Numbered from the stretch's first letter, positions 23,286 to 29,652 are shown. The stretch is 40,097 bases of DNA from Campylobacter novaezeelandiae (GCF_004323845.1 NZ_QPGR01000013.1:1-40097), one strand, 5' to 3'. Translations and numbers: made by a program. Notes: generated from the sequence alone by a model not told the origin.

Positions 23286-23933
23286 TTAGCTTATGCGTTT
23301 AAAAGCTATTTTGCTTTTAAGAATTTTTTCAAATCTGCTCTTATTCTCATTAAATAGCCTTTTTTCTTCAGCTTTTTCAAGCTCTCTCATTTCATCTAAA
23401 GTTAAAACTCTTTCTATTTCTCGCACTGGTAAAGAATACTCTAAATCTCTTCCTATCCTATCTTGATTTTTGAACATGAAATCAACTAAAGCTTCTTTAA
23501 ATTCTCCATTAGCTATTAAATCACCATCTTTATAAGTGATTTGCTTAAAAGCATTGATACAAATTAAAGAATCTATCGATTCTTGATTCATTTTAATTTT
23601 TTGATTGCTTCCGTAATTTGCAAAATATGAGTATTTAAAATCTCCTTGAAAAACTCTAAAACAGGCTTGATTTTTGTATTTATTGCAAAGCCATTCTAAA
23701 AAAATTTCTTTGTCTTCAAAACGCTTTTTAAACTCTATTTCAGCTCTTTTGCAAACTCTTCTTAATTTCTCATAGGTTGTCCCTACGATATTCTCTCTTT
23801 CTAAAGTTTCGAAATAAAAATCTAAGAAAGAGTGGATATCATCAACGCTTTTTAGATATCTACCAACGATATCAGTTGCTTGAGCCTTATTAATTTCTAG
23901 TAGATCTATTAAAATTTGTATTTTTTCTTGCAT
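23286..23933 (-). CDS. hypothetical protein of the replication cluster
   Basis: 215 residues from the ATG at 23933, after AAGGAG; a GTG two codons earlier overlaps that site. Mostly helical, with RRVCKRAEIEFKKRF and NKYKNQACFRVFQGDFKYSYF; no recognised fold. Between the replication initiator and RusA, it may be a replication accessory protein. Confidence 0.55.
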   Translation of the reverse strand: MQEKIQILIDLLEINKAQATDIVGRYLKSVDDIHSFLDFYFETLERENIVGTTYEKLRRVCKRAEIEFKKRFEDKEIFLEWLCNKYKNQACFRVFQGDFKYSYFANYGSNQKIKMNQESIDSLICINAFKQITYKDGDLIANGEFKEALVDFMFKNQDRIGRDLEYSLPVREIERVLTLDEMRELEKAEEKRLFNENKSRFEKILKSKIAFKRIS

Positions 23934-23942
23934 TTTCACTCC

Positions 23943-24944
23943 TTAAAAGCATCCTAAGAGATTAACTTCATTTTCTTTTTTCATTCCGTAATATTCCATC
24001 AAGCTATCAACCACACTAGGATCAGATTCTTTTTTTCTGCTAAAACGCTGATTCTTTCTTACTTCATTTTCTTTAGCATATTTAAGCCAAGTATAAAGAC
24101 TACCTGCAACACTTGACATTCTTTTTCCATTTCTTTTCCACTCTCTTGCATCCCAATAGCCTATAAAATCATTAGCCAGCTCTTCGCCAAAGTTTGTTCC
24201 ATTTTTCTCATTAAAAGCTATTATTTGCCCCATAAGTTCATTAGCATTTGGGACTTTAAACTCTTTTTTAGCCATTTTTTCATATTCCTTTTCATTAAGT
24301 TTTAAAAAGCTCAAAGCAAAAGAGGCGTTTTGCTTAGAAACGCAACTTTTCTTTTCTTTGTTATTTTCTAAATTTTCTAAATTCTCTTTTTTTATAAATT
24401 CTTTATTATTTATATTTATATTATTTATAAATTTATTATCACGTGCGTGCGTGCGTGTTTCTATATATAGGGAATTTTGATTTTTTTCGTTTTCAGTGGT
24501 TAAATTTCTGTCGATTGATGAAGTGTTATTTTTAAGAGTTTTGCTTAGCTTTTCATCGCTGCTTTTAAGCAAAGATAAAGATTTGTTAAAATGCTTTTTA
24601 ACTTGATAATTCTCATCTTTTAAAATCCACTCATAAAAATTTAAAGATCCATTTCTAACTTTTCTAATTTCTAAAAGTCTAAGTTCTATTAATTCTTTTT
24701 TAGCAATTCTTAGTCTATTTAAACTTATTCTTTGATTGTTTTTAACCTTTATAAACTCTCTTAAATAGATCTCACTTACAATCGTTTTTTCACTAAGCTT
24801 TGCTAATTGAATATAAAGTGCTAAAGCATCAACACTAAGACCACCATAAGCTATAGTATTTGATAGTCTTAAATAGCCTTTTCTTTCTCTTAAACTTTTA
24901 CGCCCCAAAGCTACATCAAAGCTTGCTATAAAACTTGGTATCAC
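23943..24944 (-). CDS. phage replication initiator-like protein
   Basis: 333 residues from GTG 24944 (GGAG five bases upstream); TTG 24947 is possible but too close to the site. Residues about 20-110 look like a winged helix (LSVDALALYIQLAKLSEKT ... LRIAKKELIELRLLEIRKV). A low-complexity Asn/Lys linker (~150-200) follows, then a C-terminal domain (FGEELANDFIGYWDAREWKR, SSVAGSLYTWLKYAKENE) resembling lambda O/DnaD-type initiators. An AT-rich repeat segment within the linker may be the origin. Confidence 0.65.
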   Translation of the reverse strand: MIPSFIASFDVALGRKSLRERKGYLRLSNTIAYGGLSVDALALYIQLAKLSEKTIVSEIYLREFIKVKNNQRISLNRLRIAKKELIELRLLEIRKVRNGSLNFYEWILKDENYQVKKHFNKSLSLLKSSDEKLSKTLKNNTSSIDRNLTTENEKNQNSLYIETRTHARDNKFINNININNKEFIKKENLENLENNKEKKSCVSKQNASFALSFLKLNEKEYEKMAKKEFKVPNANELMGQIIAFNEKNGTNFGEELANDFIGYWDAREWKRNGKRMSSVAGSLYTWLKYAKENEVRKNQRFSRKKESDPSVVDSLMEYYGMKKENEVNLLGCF

Positions 24945-24960
24945 CAACTCTCCTTTATGT

Positions 24961-24966
24961 TATAAT
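24961..24966 (+). promoter_or_regulatory. -10 box of the 24987 gene, beside the leftward operon start
   Basis: TATAAT, followed 21 bases later by the ATG at 24987 with AAAAAGG between. On the other strand TATAAC lies just before the initiator's AAAGGAG, so divergent promoters may overlap here. Confidence 0.45.
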
Positions 24967-24986
24967 TTAAATTAAAAAGGTTTTTT

Positions 24987-25352
24987 ATGTTTAATTCTTT
25001 CTTATCCGAAATGCTAAAAACCGCCACTTTAGAAAATTTGTTATATTTTTTAATAGGTGTTTTATTTGGTTTAAGTATCCGTCCTTTGTTTTTATATTTA
25101 ACTAAAAAACAAAAACTAAAAAGAGTTTGTATTAAAGATATGAAGCTAGAAAACGATTTGACAAAAAGACTATATCCTAACTTAGGATATAAATTAGTTA
25201 CAAAAAAAACTCCTTTTGAAATGGTTTTTAAAAAAGATAAATTTAAATACATTATTTGTCCTCACTACCGTGATAAAAAATGCGTTTTAGATAATGATAA
25301 ATGCAAGATATTAAAATCCCAGCCGAAATACCAGCCACTAGAAACAGTCTAA
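24987..25352 (+). CDS. membrane-anchored Cys-containing hypothetical protein
   Basis: 121 residues. One membrane segment at about 17-39 (ENLLYFLIGVLFGLSIRPLFLYL), then a basic soluble domain ending in ICPHYRDKKCVLDNDKC, a possible metal site. It has its own -10 box and ribosome binding site. Its last 100 bp overlap a plus/minus pair of open frames; the opposite small membrane frame at 25252-25413 cannot be excluded. Function unknown. Confidence 0.55.
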   Translation: MFNSFLSEMLKTATLENLLYFLIGVLFGLSIRPLFLYLTKKQKLKRVCIKDMKLENDLTKRLYPNLGYKLVTKKTPFEMVFKKDKFKYIICPHYRDKKCVLDNDKCKILKSQPKYQPLETV

Positions 25353-25413
25353 AATGCAACATCATCAAAGTAAAAATAAATAATCCTATTATTTCAAATA
25401 CCCTATCAAGCAT
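25252..25413 (-). CDS. small membrane protein frame
   Basis: 53 residues, with one or two hydrophobic stretches (FEIIGLFIFTLMMLHF; LFLVAGISAGILISCIY) and a basic end (HYLKRIFYHGSEDK). It starts 3 bases after the 23-residue frame ends. It is antisense to the 3' end of the plus gene at 24987-25352. The composition is that of a genuine small membrane protein, but there is no clear ribosome binding site of its own. Confidence 0.4.
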   Translation of the reverse strand: MLDRVFEIIGLFIFTLMMLHFRLFLVAGISAGILISCIYHYLKRIFYHGSEDK

Positions 25414-25416
25414 TAA

Positions 25417-25488
25417 TCATCCTAAAAGATTTTCCAAATTAAAAAATAAACTAAAAAAACCTATTGAAAATCCCGCTATAAAAGCCAT
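25417..25488 (-). CDS. 23-residue hydrophobic peptide frame
   Basis: MAFIAGFSIGFFSLFFNL followed by a short polar end. AAAGG lies before the ATG. It is followed at once by the 53-residue membrane frame and preceded by the 72-residue basic protein, so three short leftward frames run together. Expression is uncertain. Confidence 0.35.
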   Translation of the reverse strand: MAFIAGFSIGFFSLFFNLENLLG

Positions 25489-25513
25489 TTTTTAACCTTT
25501 AGTTTAATCACTT

Positions 25514-25732
25514 TCATTCTCTATCCTTTCGTTTTCTCCCACGCTTAGGTATGTTTATAAGATTGCTACGAACATCCACCCAAAATTCATGAGGTATTCC
25601 ATAGAGTTTTTTAAACTCTATTTGTTTTTTAAAGCTTGGGCGTGATTTATTTGTTCTAATCTTTTTAACACTAATAACCGTATAGTGATTACTCAATATT
25701 TTTGTAAAATCAAAAAAATCTATTTTTTTCAT
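25514..25732 (-). CDS. small basic protein divergent from the repressor
   Basis: 72 residues, strongly basic at both parts (SVKKIRTNKSRPSFKKQIEF and PKRGRKRKDRE), with YGIPHEFWVDVRSNL between. It is transcribed away from the repressor and shares the operator region, the place of Cro-like or excision-control genes. No helix-turn-helix is clear. A minus TATACT (25744-25739) lies so close that the mRNA would be almost leaderless. Confidence 0.5.
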   Translation of the reverse strand: MKKIDFFDFTKILSNHYTVISVKKIRTNKSRPSFKKQIEFKKLYGIPHEFWVDVRSNLINIPKRGRKRKDRE

Positions 25733-25750
25733 AACGAAAGTATAAAATAA

Positions 25751-25827
25751 AGAAACTTAATAAATATTTAATTATGTTTCTAATTATGGAACATAATCTG
25801 CTTGAAAAAAGTGTATAATTTTTATAC
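25751..25827. promoter_or_regulatory. repressor operator region
   Basis: AGAAACTT at 25751-25758; a 10-bp near-perfect inverted repeat ATTATGTTTC / GGAACATAAT at 25771-25797, containing GTTTCTAATTA (25776-25786); and GTATAA/TTATAC at 25813-25827 overlapping the TATAAT box (25814-25819). GTTTCTAATTA also occurs at 28852-28862 and AAGTTTCT at 28850 and 28886, before the rightward early genes, so one regulator probably binds both places. Confidence 0.55.
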
Positions 25828-25843
25828 TAAAAAAGGAGAGAAT

Positions 25844-26578
25844 ATGGGAAGAAATGGAGATATATTCGATTTTCATTTTGATACTGAAAAATTTAAATTT
25901 TATTTAAAAAATAGAGATAAAAAAGTTACATATCAAGATTTGATGGAAATTTTATATAAAAATGGCATAGAAAGTTCAGAAGCAACAATAAAAAAATGGT
26001 TGATGTCTAAAGAAGATAACAAAACAAAACCTAAACCACAATATATAAAAATTTTATGTAATGCATTGGATATTCCTTTCAACGAAGTGATATTGCAAGA
26101 TGTTTTTAGAAATGATAATCAAATAGAATTTAGATACTTTCCAGATATTTATGCTAGTGCTGGACTTGGAACCTCATCTCAATGCGAAGAAGTGAAAATA
26201 GTTTCAGTTGATGAAAATTTTCTAAAAGAAATTTTAGATATACCTATAAAGAAGAGTTATGATATTATAAAAATTAATGGCGATAGCATGGAACCAATTT
26301 TATCTAATGGAGATTTTATTATTATAGATAGAAGTAAAAATTCGCTTGGAACTATTTCAAATGCTGATGTAGTGATTTTTAGAAAAGGCGAAGATCTCTT
26401 TTGTAAAAAAATTAAAAAAGAACCTTTTGCAGATTATATATTTTTAGTTTCTGAAAATAAAAAATACGAGGATAAAAAAGTAGATAACAACGAATTTGAA
26501 CAATGCGAGATCTTAGGCGCTGTAGTATCAAAAATGGCTACTCAAACCTTTAAAAATTTTATAGAAGTGGTGGGATGA
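25844..26578 (+). CDS. S24-family phage repressor (CI/LexA-like)
   Basis: 244 residues from the ATG at 25844 (AGGAG upstream); an in-frame TTG 42 bp earlier lies in the promoter. The N-terminus is HTH-like (VTYQDLMEILYKNGIESSEATIKKWL). A peptidase S24 domain follows: AGLGTS cleavage-type region, catalytic Ser in NGDSMEPILSNGD (~160), Lys in DVVIFRKGEDLFCKKIKK (~195), and ILGAVV at the end. It should maintain lysogeny and self-cleave after DNA damage. The AG of the expected Ala-Gly bond is present (SAGLG). Confidence 0.85.
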   Translation: MGRNGDIFDFHFDTEKFKFYLKNRDKKVTYQDLMEILYKNGIESSEATIKKWLMSKEDNKTKPKPQYIKILCNALDIPFNEVILQDVFRNDNQIEFRYFPDIYASAGLGTSSQCEEVKIVSVDENFLKEILDIPIKKSYDIIKINGDSMEPILSNGDFIIIDRSKNSLGTISNADVVIFRKGEDLFCKKIKKEPFADYIFLVSENKKYEDKKVDNNEFEQCEILGAVVSKMATQTFKNFIEVVG

Positions 26579-26579
26579 T
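26550..26579 (+). repeat. 30-bp direct repeat, copy 1 (3' end of repressor gene)
   Basis: Perfectly repeated at 27586-27615, 1036 bp away. It covers the last codons and stop of the repressor gene (sequence ...GAAGTGGTGGGATGAT). Confidence 0.9.
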
Positions 26580-26678
26580 AAATATAAAATCATAAGCTTG
26601 TTTGTGATAAATTTTAATTTTTATTTTATTTGAAGAGTTAAACTGATAAAATTAGTTAAATGGAACAAGGAGTTAATT

Positions 26679-27272
26679 ATGAAAGGAATAATCTCTGGCG
26701 TATGTGCCATAGCTTTACTTGTATCTGCTAATACATTAAATGCTGACTATAATGCAAAGTTACCCATAGAAGTAAAATCAAAAAATACTCAACATGCTTT
26801 AAAAACTGTTAAAACGGAATATTATATTAGTTTGTGCAGTGAAGTTGAAAAATTAAATAGATGGGCTTTTTATACTAGTTTATGTGACCAAAATTATTTT
26901 TTAACACTTGAAGGAAAAAATAAAATAAAAGAAAAGCAAAAAATAAGAAAAATTATTAAACAATTAAATAAAACAATTACAATTTCTAAAAAAAGAATGA
27001 GTGATAAAAATTTTGCAAAATTTGGAAATGCTGATTCAAATGTATACTATTCATCTTTGGCAACAAAAAACATATTAGAAACAATATTAGATGAAGATTT
27101 TATGAAAATTACAGGTGGTTTTGACACTTCATTGTTTAAAGAAGATTTTGATATTATAGAATATGGAAAAAGTATAGAAGCGGTATATAAAAATATTACC
27201 AATGAAGAAAAACAAGAATTTGCACTTATTAGAGAAAGAGCTGAGGAATATGAGTGCCTATTCCAGATTTAA
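26679..27272 (+). CDS. secreted hypothetical protein (inserted cassette)
   Basis: 197 residues. A signal peptide is clear (MKGIISGVCAIALLVSANTL, cleavage near NA-D). The mature chain is Lys-rich and helical with Cys in ISLCSEVEKL, TSLCDQN and near the end. AAGGAG precedes the ATG. It lies in a 1-kb unit bounded by 30-bp direct repeats directly after the repressor, a position expressed in lysogens. It is probably a periplasmic lysogenic-conversion protein; its function is not recognised. Confidence 0.6.
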   Translation: MKGIISGVCAIALLVSANTLNADYNAKLPIEVKSKNTQHALKTVKTEYYISLCSEVEKLNRWAFYTSLCDQNYFLTLEGKNKIKEKQKIRKIIKQLNKTITISKKRMSDKNFAKFGNADSNVYYSSLATKNILETILDEDFMKITGGFDTSLFKEDFDIIEYGKSIEAVYKNITNEEKQEFALIRERAEEYECLFQI

Positions 27273-27589
27273 ATATTAAAATAATTAGATTTTTAAAGGA
27301 TACTTATAAAAATGAAGCATATATTTATGGAGTTTTTAGCGTTTATCTTAAAAAACATCTCTCGAGCTTAGATGAAGACTCAAGCATTGAAGATATATAC
27401 AATATTGTAAGGAGTATTGACGAGAATAAATTAAATGAATTGTATGCAGCCATTAAATCACAAGAAGACTCTACTAAATTTTCAGAAAGCATAAAAAGTA
27501 GATTTTTTAAACTCATATGCCAAGAAGTTAATATAACAGAAAATGAAATGAAAGCTTTTTTAGAATACCATAAAACCAACTACAATTAA
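27254..27589 (+). CDS. hypothetical protein, second gene of the inserted cassette
   Basis: 111 residues from GTG 27254 (GAGGA upstream), overlapping the secreted-protein gene by 19 bp. Helical and soluble, with Asp/Glu-rich patches (LSSLDEDSSIEDIYNIV). No family recognised. It probably acts with the secreted protein, as the two are co-translated and share the same repeat-bounded unit. Confidence 0.5.
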   Translation: MPIPDLNIKIIRFLKDTYKNEAYIYGVFSVYLKKHLSSLDEDSSIEDIYNIVRSIDENKLNELYAAIKSQEDSTKFSESIKSRFFKLICQEVNITENEMKAFLEYHKTNYN

Positions 27590-27615
27590 AAATTTTATAG
27601 AAGTGGTGGGATGAT
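27586..27615 (+). repeat. 30-bp direct repeat, copy 2
   Basis: Identical to 26550-26579. Bases 27586-27615 follow the end of the two-gene unit. Together the copies mark a unit that could be gained or lost by recombination. Confidence 0.9.
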
Positions 27616-27738
27616 TAGGTTTAGAGACTTTAAAATAATAAAGAAGATGAGAATATAAAAAAATATAAGGTTGATTGTGATATTTTAACTAATTATTAGC
27701 TTAAATAATTTTTTAGTTTAATTATTAGATATTATTTA

Positions 27739-27768
27739 GATATTATATGATATTATATGATATTATAT
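27739..27768. repeat. 10-bp tandem repeat upstream of the Panacea gene
   Basis: About three copies of a 10-bp unit (GATATTATAT) end 28 bp before the ATG at 27796. One unit per helical turn, with TATTAT-like boxes inside, suggests an autoregulatory operator overlapping the promoter. Confidence 0.5.
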
Positions 27769-27795
27769 ATCTTAAAAAAAGCAAGGTAAAAACGT

Positions 27796-28311
27796 ATGAA
27801 AGCACTAGATGTTGCAAAATATTTTTTATTTTTGGCTAGAAATAGAGAAGCTGGAGATACTATTAGTAATTTAAAAATTCAAAAAATGCTTTATTATGCA
27901 CAAGGATATTCTCTTGCCTTATTTAATAAGCCACTTTTTGACGATAGGATAGAAGCATGGAAGCATGGTCCTGTAGTAAAAAAAATATATGAACAATTTA
28001 AGCAGTATGGTTCAAATTCTATATCCTTTAATGAGCTTGATGACTTTGATACAGATTGTATTGCTAGCAATAAAGATATACATGAACTTTTAATTTTTAT
28101 TTTTAATAAATATGGTTCCATAGGAGCATGGAAACTTAGAGACAAAACACATATGGAAGATCCTTGGAAAAATTCTTTTATTGAAAGTCTTGCAAATGAA
28201 ATAACACAAGACGCAATAGCTGATTTTTTCAAAAAAGAAAACAAAAAAGAAGCATTAAGATTAAAAGCATTACAAAAAAACGATGAAGAAATTAATTCAT
28301 TATGGCGATAA
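27796..28311 (+). CDS. Panacea/SocA-like antitoxin domain protein
   Basis: 171 residues. A near-canonical Panacea (DUF4065, SocA-like) domain: MKALDVAKYFL at the start, ISNLKIQKMLYYAQGYSLAL at 23-42, PLFDDRIEAWKHGPVVKKIY at about 45-65 and a C-terminal charged helix. Panacea domains are known as antitoxins that neutralise many unrelated toxins encoded next to them. The next gene overlaps its end by 10 bp. AAGG and a 10-bp tandem repeat precede it. It is likely expressed in the lysogen. Confidence 0.8.
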   Translation: MKALDVAKYFLFLARNREAGDTISNLKIQKMLYYAQGYSLALFNKPLFDDRIEAWKHGPVVKKIYEQFKQYGSNSISFNELDDFDTDCIASNKDIHELLIFIFNKYGSIGAWKLRDKTHMEDPWKNSFIESLANEITQDAIADFFKKENKKEALRLKALQKNDEEINSLWR

Positions 28312-28589
28312 TTAATTTTATGTATTTTTTAGACTTGCTTTCTTTAATGTCCGAAATAAAAAAAGAAATTTTGATTGAAAATCAACATGAATTGTTAAAA
28401 TATTTGTCTCATTTAGGAGAAAATGAAAAATTTGATTCAAATAAATGCTTTAAAGCATTAAATAACATAGATGAAAATTATTTCATTTGTATAGGTTTAA
28501 TTAATAAGGAAGAGCAAAAAGAATTTTGTAAAAATATTTTTATCATTCTAAAAACAAAATGGAGTAGCTTTAGCTCTTGTTTTTGTTAA
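28302..28589 (+). CDS. 95-residue unknown protein, candidate Panacea-partner toxin
   Basis: Not recognised. It starts inside the end of the Panacea gene with no ribosome binding site of its own, so it is probably made by translational coupling. The N-terminus is hydrophobic (INFMYFLDLLSLM); the body is helical (KKEILIENQHELLKYLSHL) and the C-terminus is Ser/Cys-rich (KWSSFSSCFC). An internal ATG 45 bp in would drop the hydrophobic start. Panacea antitoxins are usually paired with a toxin, so this is the prime candidate. Confidence 0.5.
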   Translation: MAIINFMYFLDLLSLMSEIKKEILIENQHELLKYLSHLGENEKFDSNKCFKALNNIDENYFICIGLINKEEQKEFCKNIFIILKTKWSSFSSCFC

Positions 28590-28613
28590 AATTTATAATT
28601 TTTTAACTTGTAA

Positions 28614-28754
28614 CTAAAGCATTCTCTGCGTTTGATAATATTCTTCTGCTTTAATATCTTTTTTTAAATCATAATTGTTTTTCCCAAGAATTTCATCAAG
28701 GGCTTGTTCTATCTCTTCAATGCTAACTCTAAAAAATTCTTTTCTTATATCCAT
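28614..28754 (-). pseudogene. C-terminal remnant resembling T5orf172/GIY-YIG-type protein
   Basis: 46 residues: RKEFFRVSIEEIEQALDEIL and KAEEYYQTQRML resemble the end of T5orf172-type proteins, where an AEEY.QS-like segment closes the domain. The GIY-YIG catalytic part is missing. GAAGGA lies upstream of ATG 28754. It is most likely a truncated leftover; a short intact gene is possible. Confidence 0.4.
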
Positions 28755-28849
28755 CGCATTAATCCTTCCAATTTTCTAAAAATATTTTTAAATATTTTTA
28801 GATTTTTCATCTTCCCATTAAAAAATTATACCACAAATATTTTTTAAAA

Positions 28850-28905
28850 AAGTTTCTAATTAATATACTAAATTAAATTTTAATTAAGTTTCTTTATTAT
28901 ATACT
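28850..28905 (+). promoter_or_regulatory. early rightward promoter with repeated operators
   Basis: AAGTTTCT occurs at 28850-28857 and 28886-28893, each followed by an ATTA.TATAC-like sequence, 36 bp apart. The second overlaps the probable -10 (TTATATAC, 28898-28905) of the gene at 28934. GTTTCTAATTA (28852-28862) is identical to the core of the repressor-promoter palindrome at 25776-25786. Confidence 0.5.
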
Positions 28906-28933
28906 TTTATCAACAAAACAAAAAGGAGAAAAA

Positions 28934-29215
28934 ATGAGTTATTTATCTTGCTCTGTAGAAAATTCACATTGTGAGTATGAAAAATATTTAGAAAATCAAG
29001 ACAATGAAATGAAACAAGAAGAACTTAGAAGTGGAAAAAGCTTTAAAATACTTTATGAAGATTTTGATAATTTTTTTCTTACTTTAAACAATCTAAACAA
29101 AGATGATGAGTTTTTAACATCATTAAGTGCTTACGGAGATGAATTTATAAATGATTGTTTTAATTTACTTGAGAATTTAAAAACTTTCAAAAATAAATAC
29201 GAAAAGCTTTATTAA
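28934..29215 (+). CDS. first early gene, hypothetical
   Basis: 93 residues, acidic and helical (EKYLENQDNEMKQEELRSG; YEDFDNFFLTLNNLNKDDEF). Strong AAAAGGAGA before the ATG. It is the first gene behind the operator-controlled early promoter and is followed by a terminator, so it may be a Cro-like or host-takeover small protein, but it has no HTH that I can see. Confidence 0.6.
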   Translation: MSYLSCSVENSHCEYEKYLENQDNEMKQEELRSGKSFKILYEDFDNFFLTLNNLNKDDEFLTSLSAYGDEFINDCFNLLENLKTFKNKYEKLY

Positions 29216-29224
29216 AAGTTTAAC

Positions 29225-29245
29225 AAGTTCTTTAAAAAAGAACTT
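29225..29245 (+). terminator. terminator after first early gene
   Basis: AAGTTCTTT (29225-29233) pairs with AAAGAACTT (29237-29245) around AAA, followed by TCTT. Genes beyond it need read-through or the promoter at 29404. Confidence 0.5.
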
Positions 29246-29317
29246 TCTTAAGCTTTTGACTGCTTGGAAATTAAGCTTTATCATTATGTTAATGATTTTG
29301 AATAGCAGAAGGGTTTG

Positions 29318-29336
29318 CAAGTTATCCACAAACTTG
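29318..29336. other. DnaA-box-like sequence in a small inverted repeat
   Basis: TTATCCACA (29322-29330), a perfect match to the bacterial DnaA box, sits between CAAGTT (29318) and AACTTG (29331). Only one copy is present here, so it may be chance. The surrounding 29246-29403 holds no gene. Confidence 0.3.
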
Positions 29337-29403
29337 GCTTGTGATTATTGTTTATAGTGCTATTTTAAAGGTTTTCTTGCACTTTAAAAACGACAGAAAA
29401 TCA

Positions 29404-29430
29404 AGGATTTAAGAAAATATTTGTATAATT
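29404..29430 (+). promoter_or_regulatory. promoter of second small peptide gene
   Basis: AAGGATTTAAG, 8 bases, TGTATAATT: the same blocks and spacing as the promoter at 17963-17990. TATAAT is at 29424-29429. Expected start near 29436, leader about 44 nt. Confidence 0.65.
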
Positions 29431-29479
29431 ATAAAGTTTAAGTGGCTAATTTCTCTTGGTGGGGAAGGAGCTGTTTTTA

Positions 29480-29563
29480 ATGATAGAAAAGATTTTAAGT
29501 ATTATTTTCTTATTATTGAAAATAGTAAAAGAGTTGATTAAAATAATTAATCAACTCCATTAA
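29480..29563 (+). CDS. 27-residue amphipathic hydrophobic peptide, possible type I toxin
   Basis: Starts MIEKILSIIFLLLKIVKEL and ends in INQLH: a Leu/Ile-rich helix with spaced Lys, as in small membrane toxins. GGAAGGAG lies about 10 bases before the ATG. It lies in a gene-free stretch behind a strong promoter matching that of the 19-residue peptide. Within its 3' end, an 11-bp stem (29531-29541/29547-29557) followed on the minus strand by TTTTAC could end an antisense RNA. A minus TACTAT (29527-29522) is only a weak antisense -10, so the antitoxin is less clear than at 18061. Confidence 0.5.
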   Translation: MIEKILSIIFLLLKIVKELIKIINQLH

Positions 29564-29619
29564 AAAACCTACTAAATTATAAAATAGCCTTGCTTAGCCT
29601 ATACTTAAACAATACTCAC

Positions 29620-29646
29620 GCCAAGAGAGCAAGGCTCTTGGCTTTT
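29620..29646 (+). terminator. terminator with competing upstream partner
   Basis: GCCAAGAG (29620-29627) pairs with CTCTTGGC (29635-29642), followed by TTTTCTT. AGCCTTGCT (29586-29594) is the exact complement of AGCAAGGCT (29628-29636), so the upstream segment can instead pair with the terminator loop and 3' arm. Confidence 0.6.
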
Positions 29647-29652
29647 CTTAAA

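Noticed and set aside
24441..24457. GTGC microrepeat as a phase-variation site
   Set aside because: Only about three and a half units, in frame within an intact gene; too short for strong slippage evidence.
24941..25252. Minus-strand open frame of 103 residues
   Set aside because: Covers the opposite strand of the membrane protein gene and its promoter; no start signal.
25301..25495. Plus-strand open frame of 64 residues
   Set aside because: No ribosome binding site, coil-free Asn/Lys/Pro composition, and opposite to better leftward membrane frames.
27611..27658. 15-codon frame after the second 30-bp repeat
   Set aside because: Too short and without family features; probably the old sequence downstream of the repressor gene.
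28561..28585. Terminator at the end of the 95-residue gene
   Set aside because: The AGCT/AGCT pairing leaves a two-base loop and lies inside the coding sequence, despite the T-run behind it.
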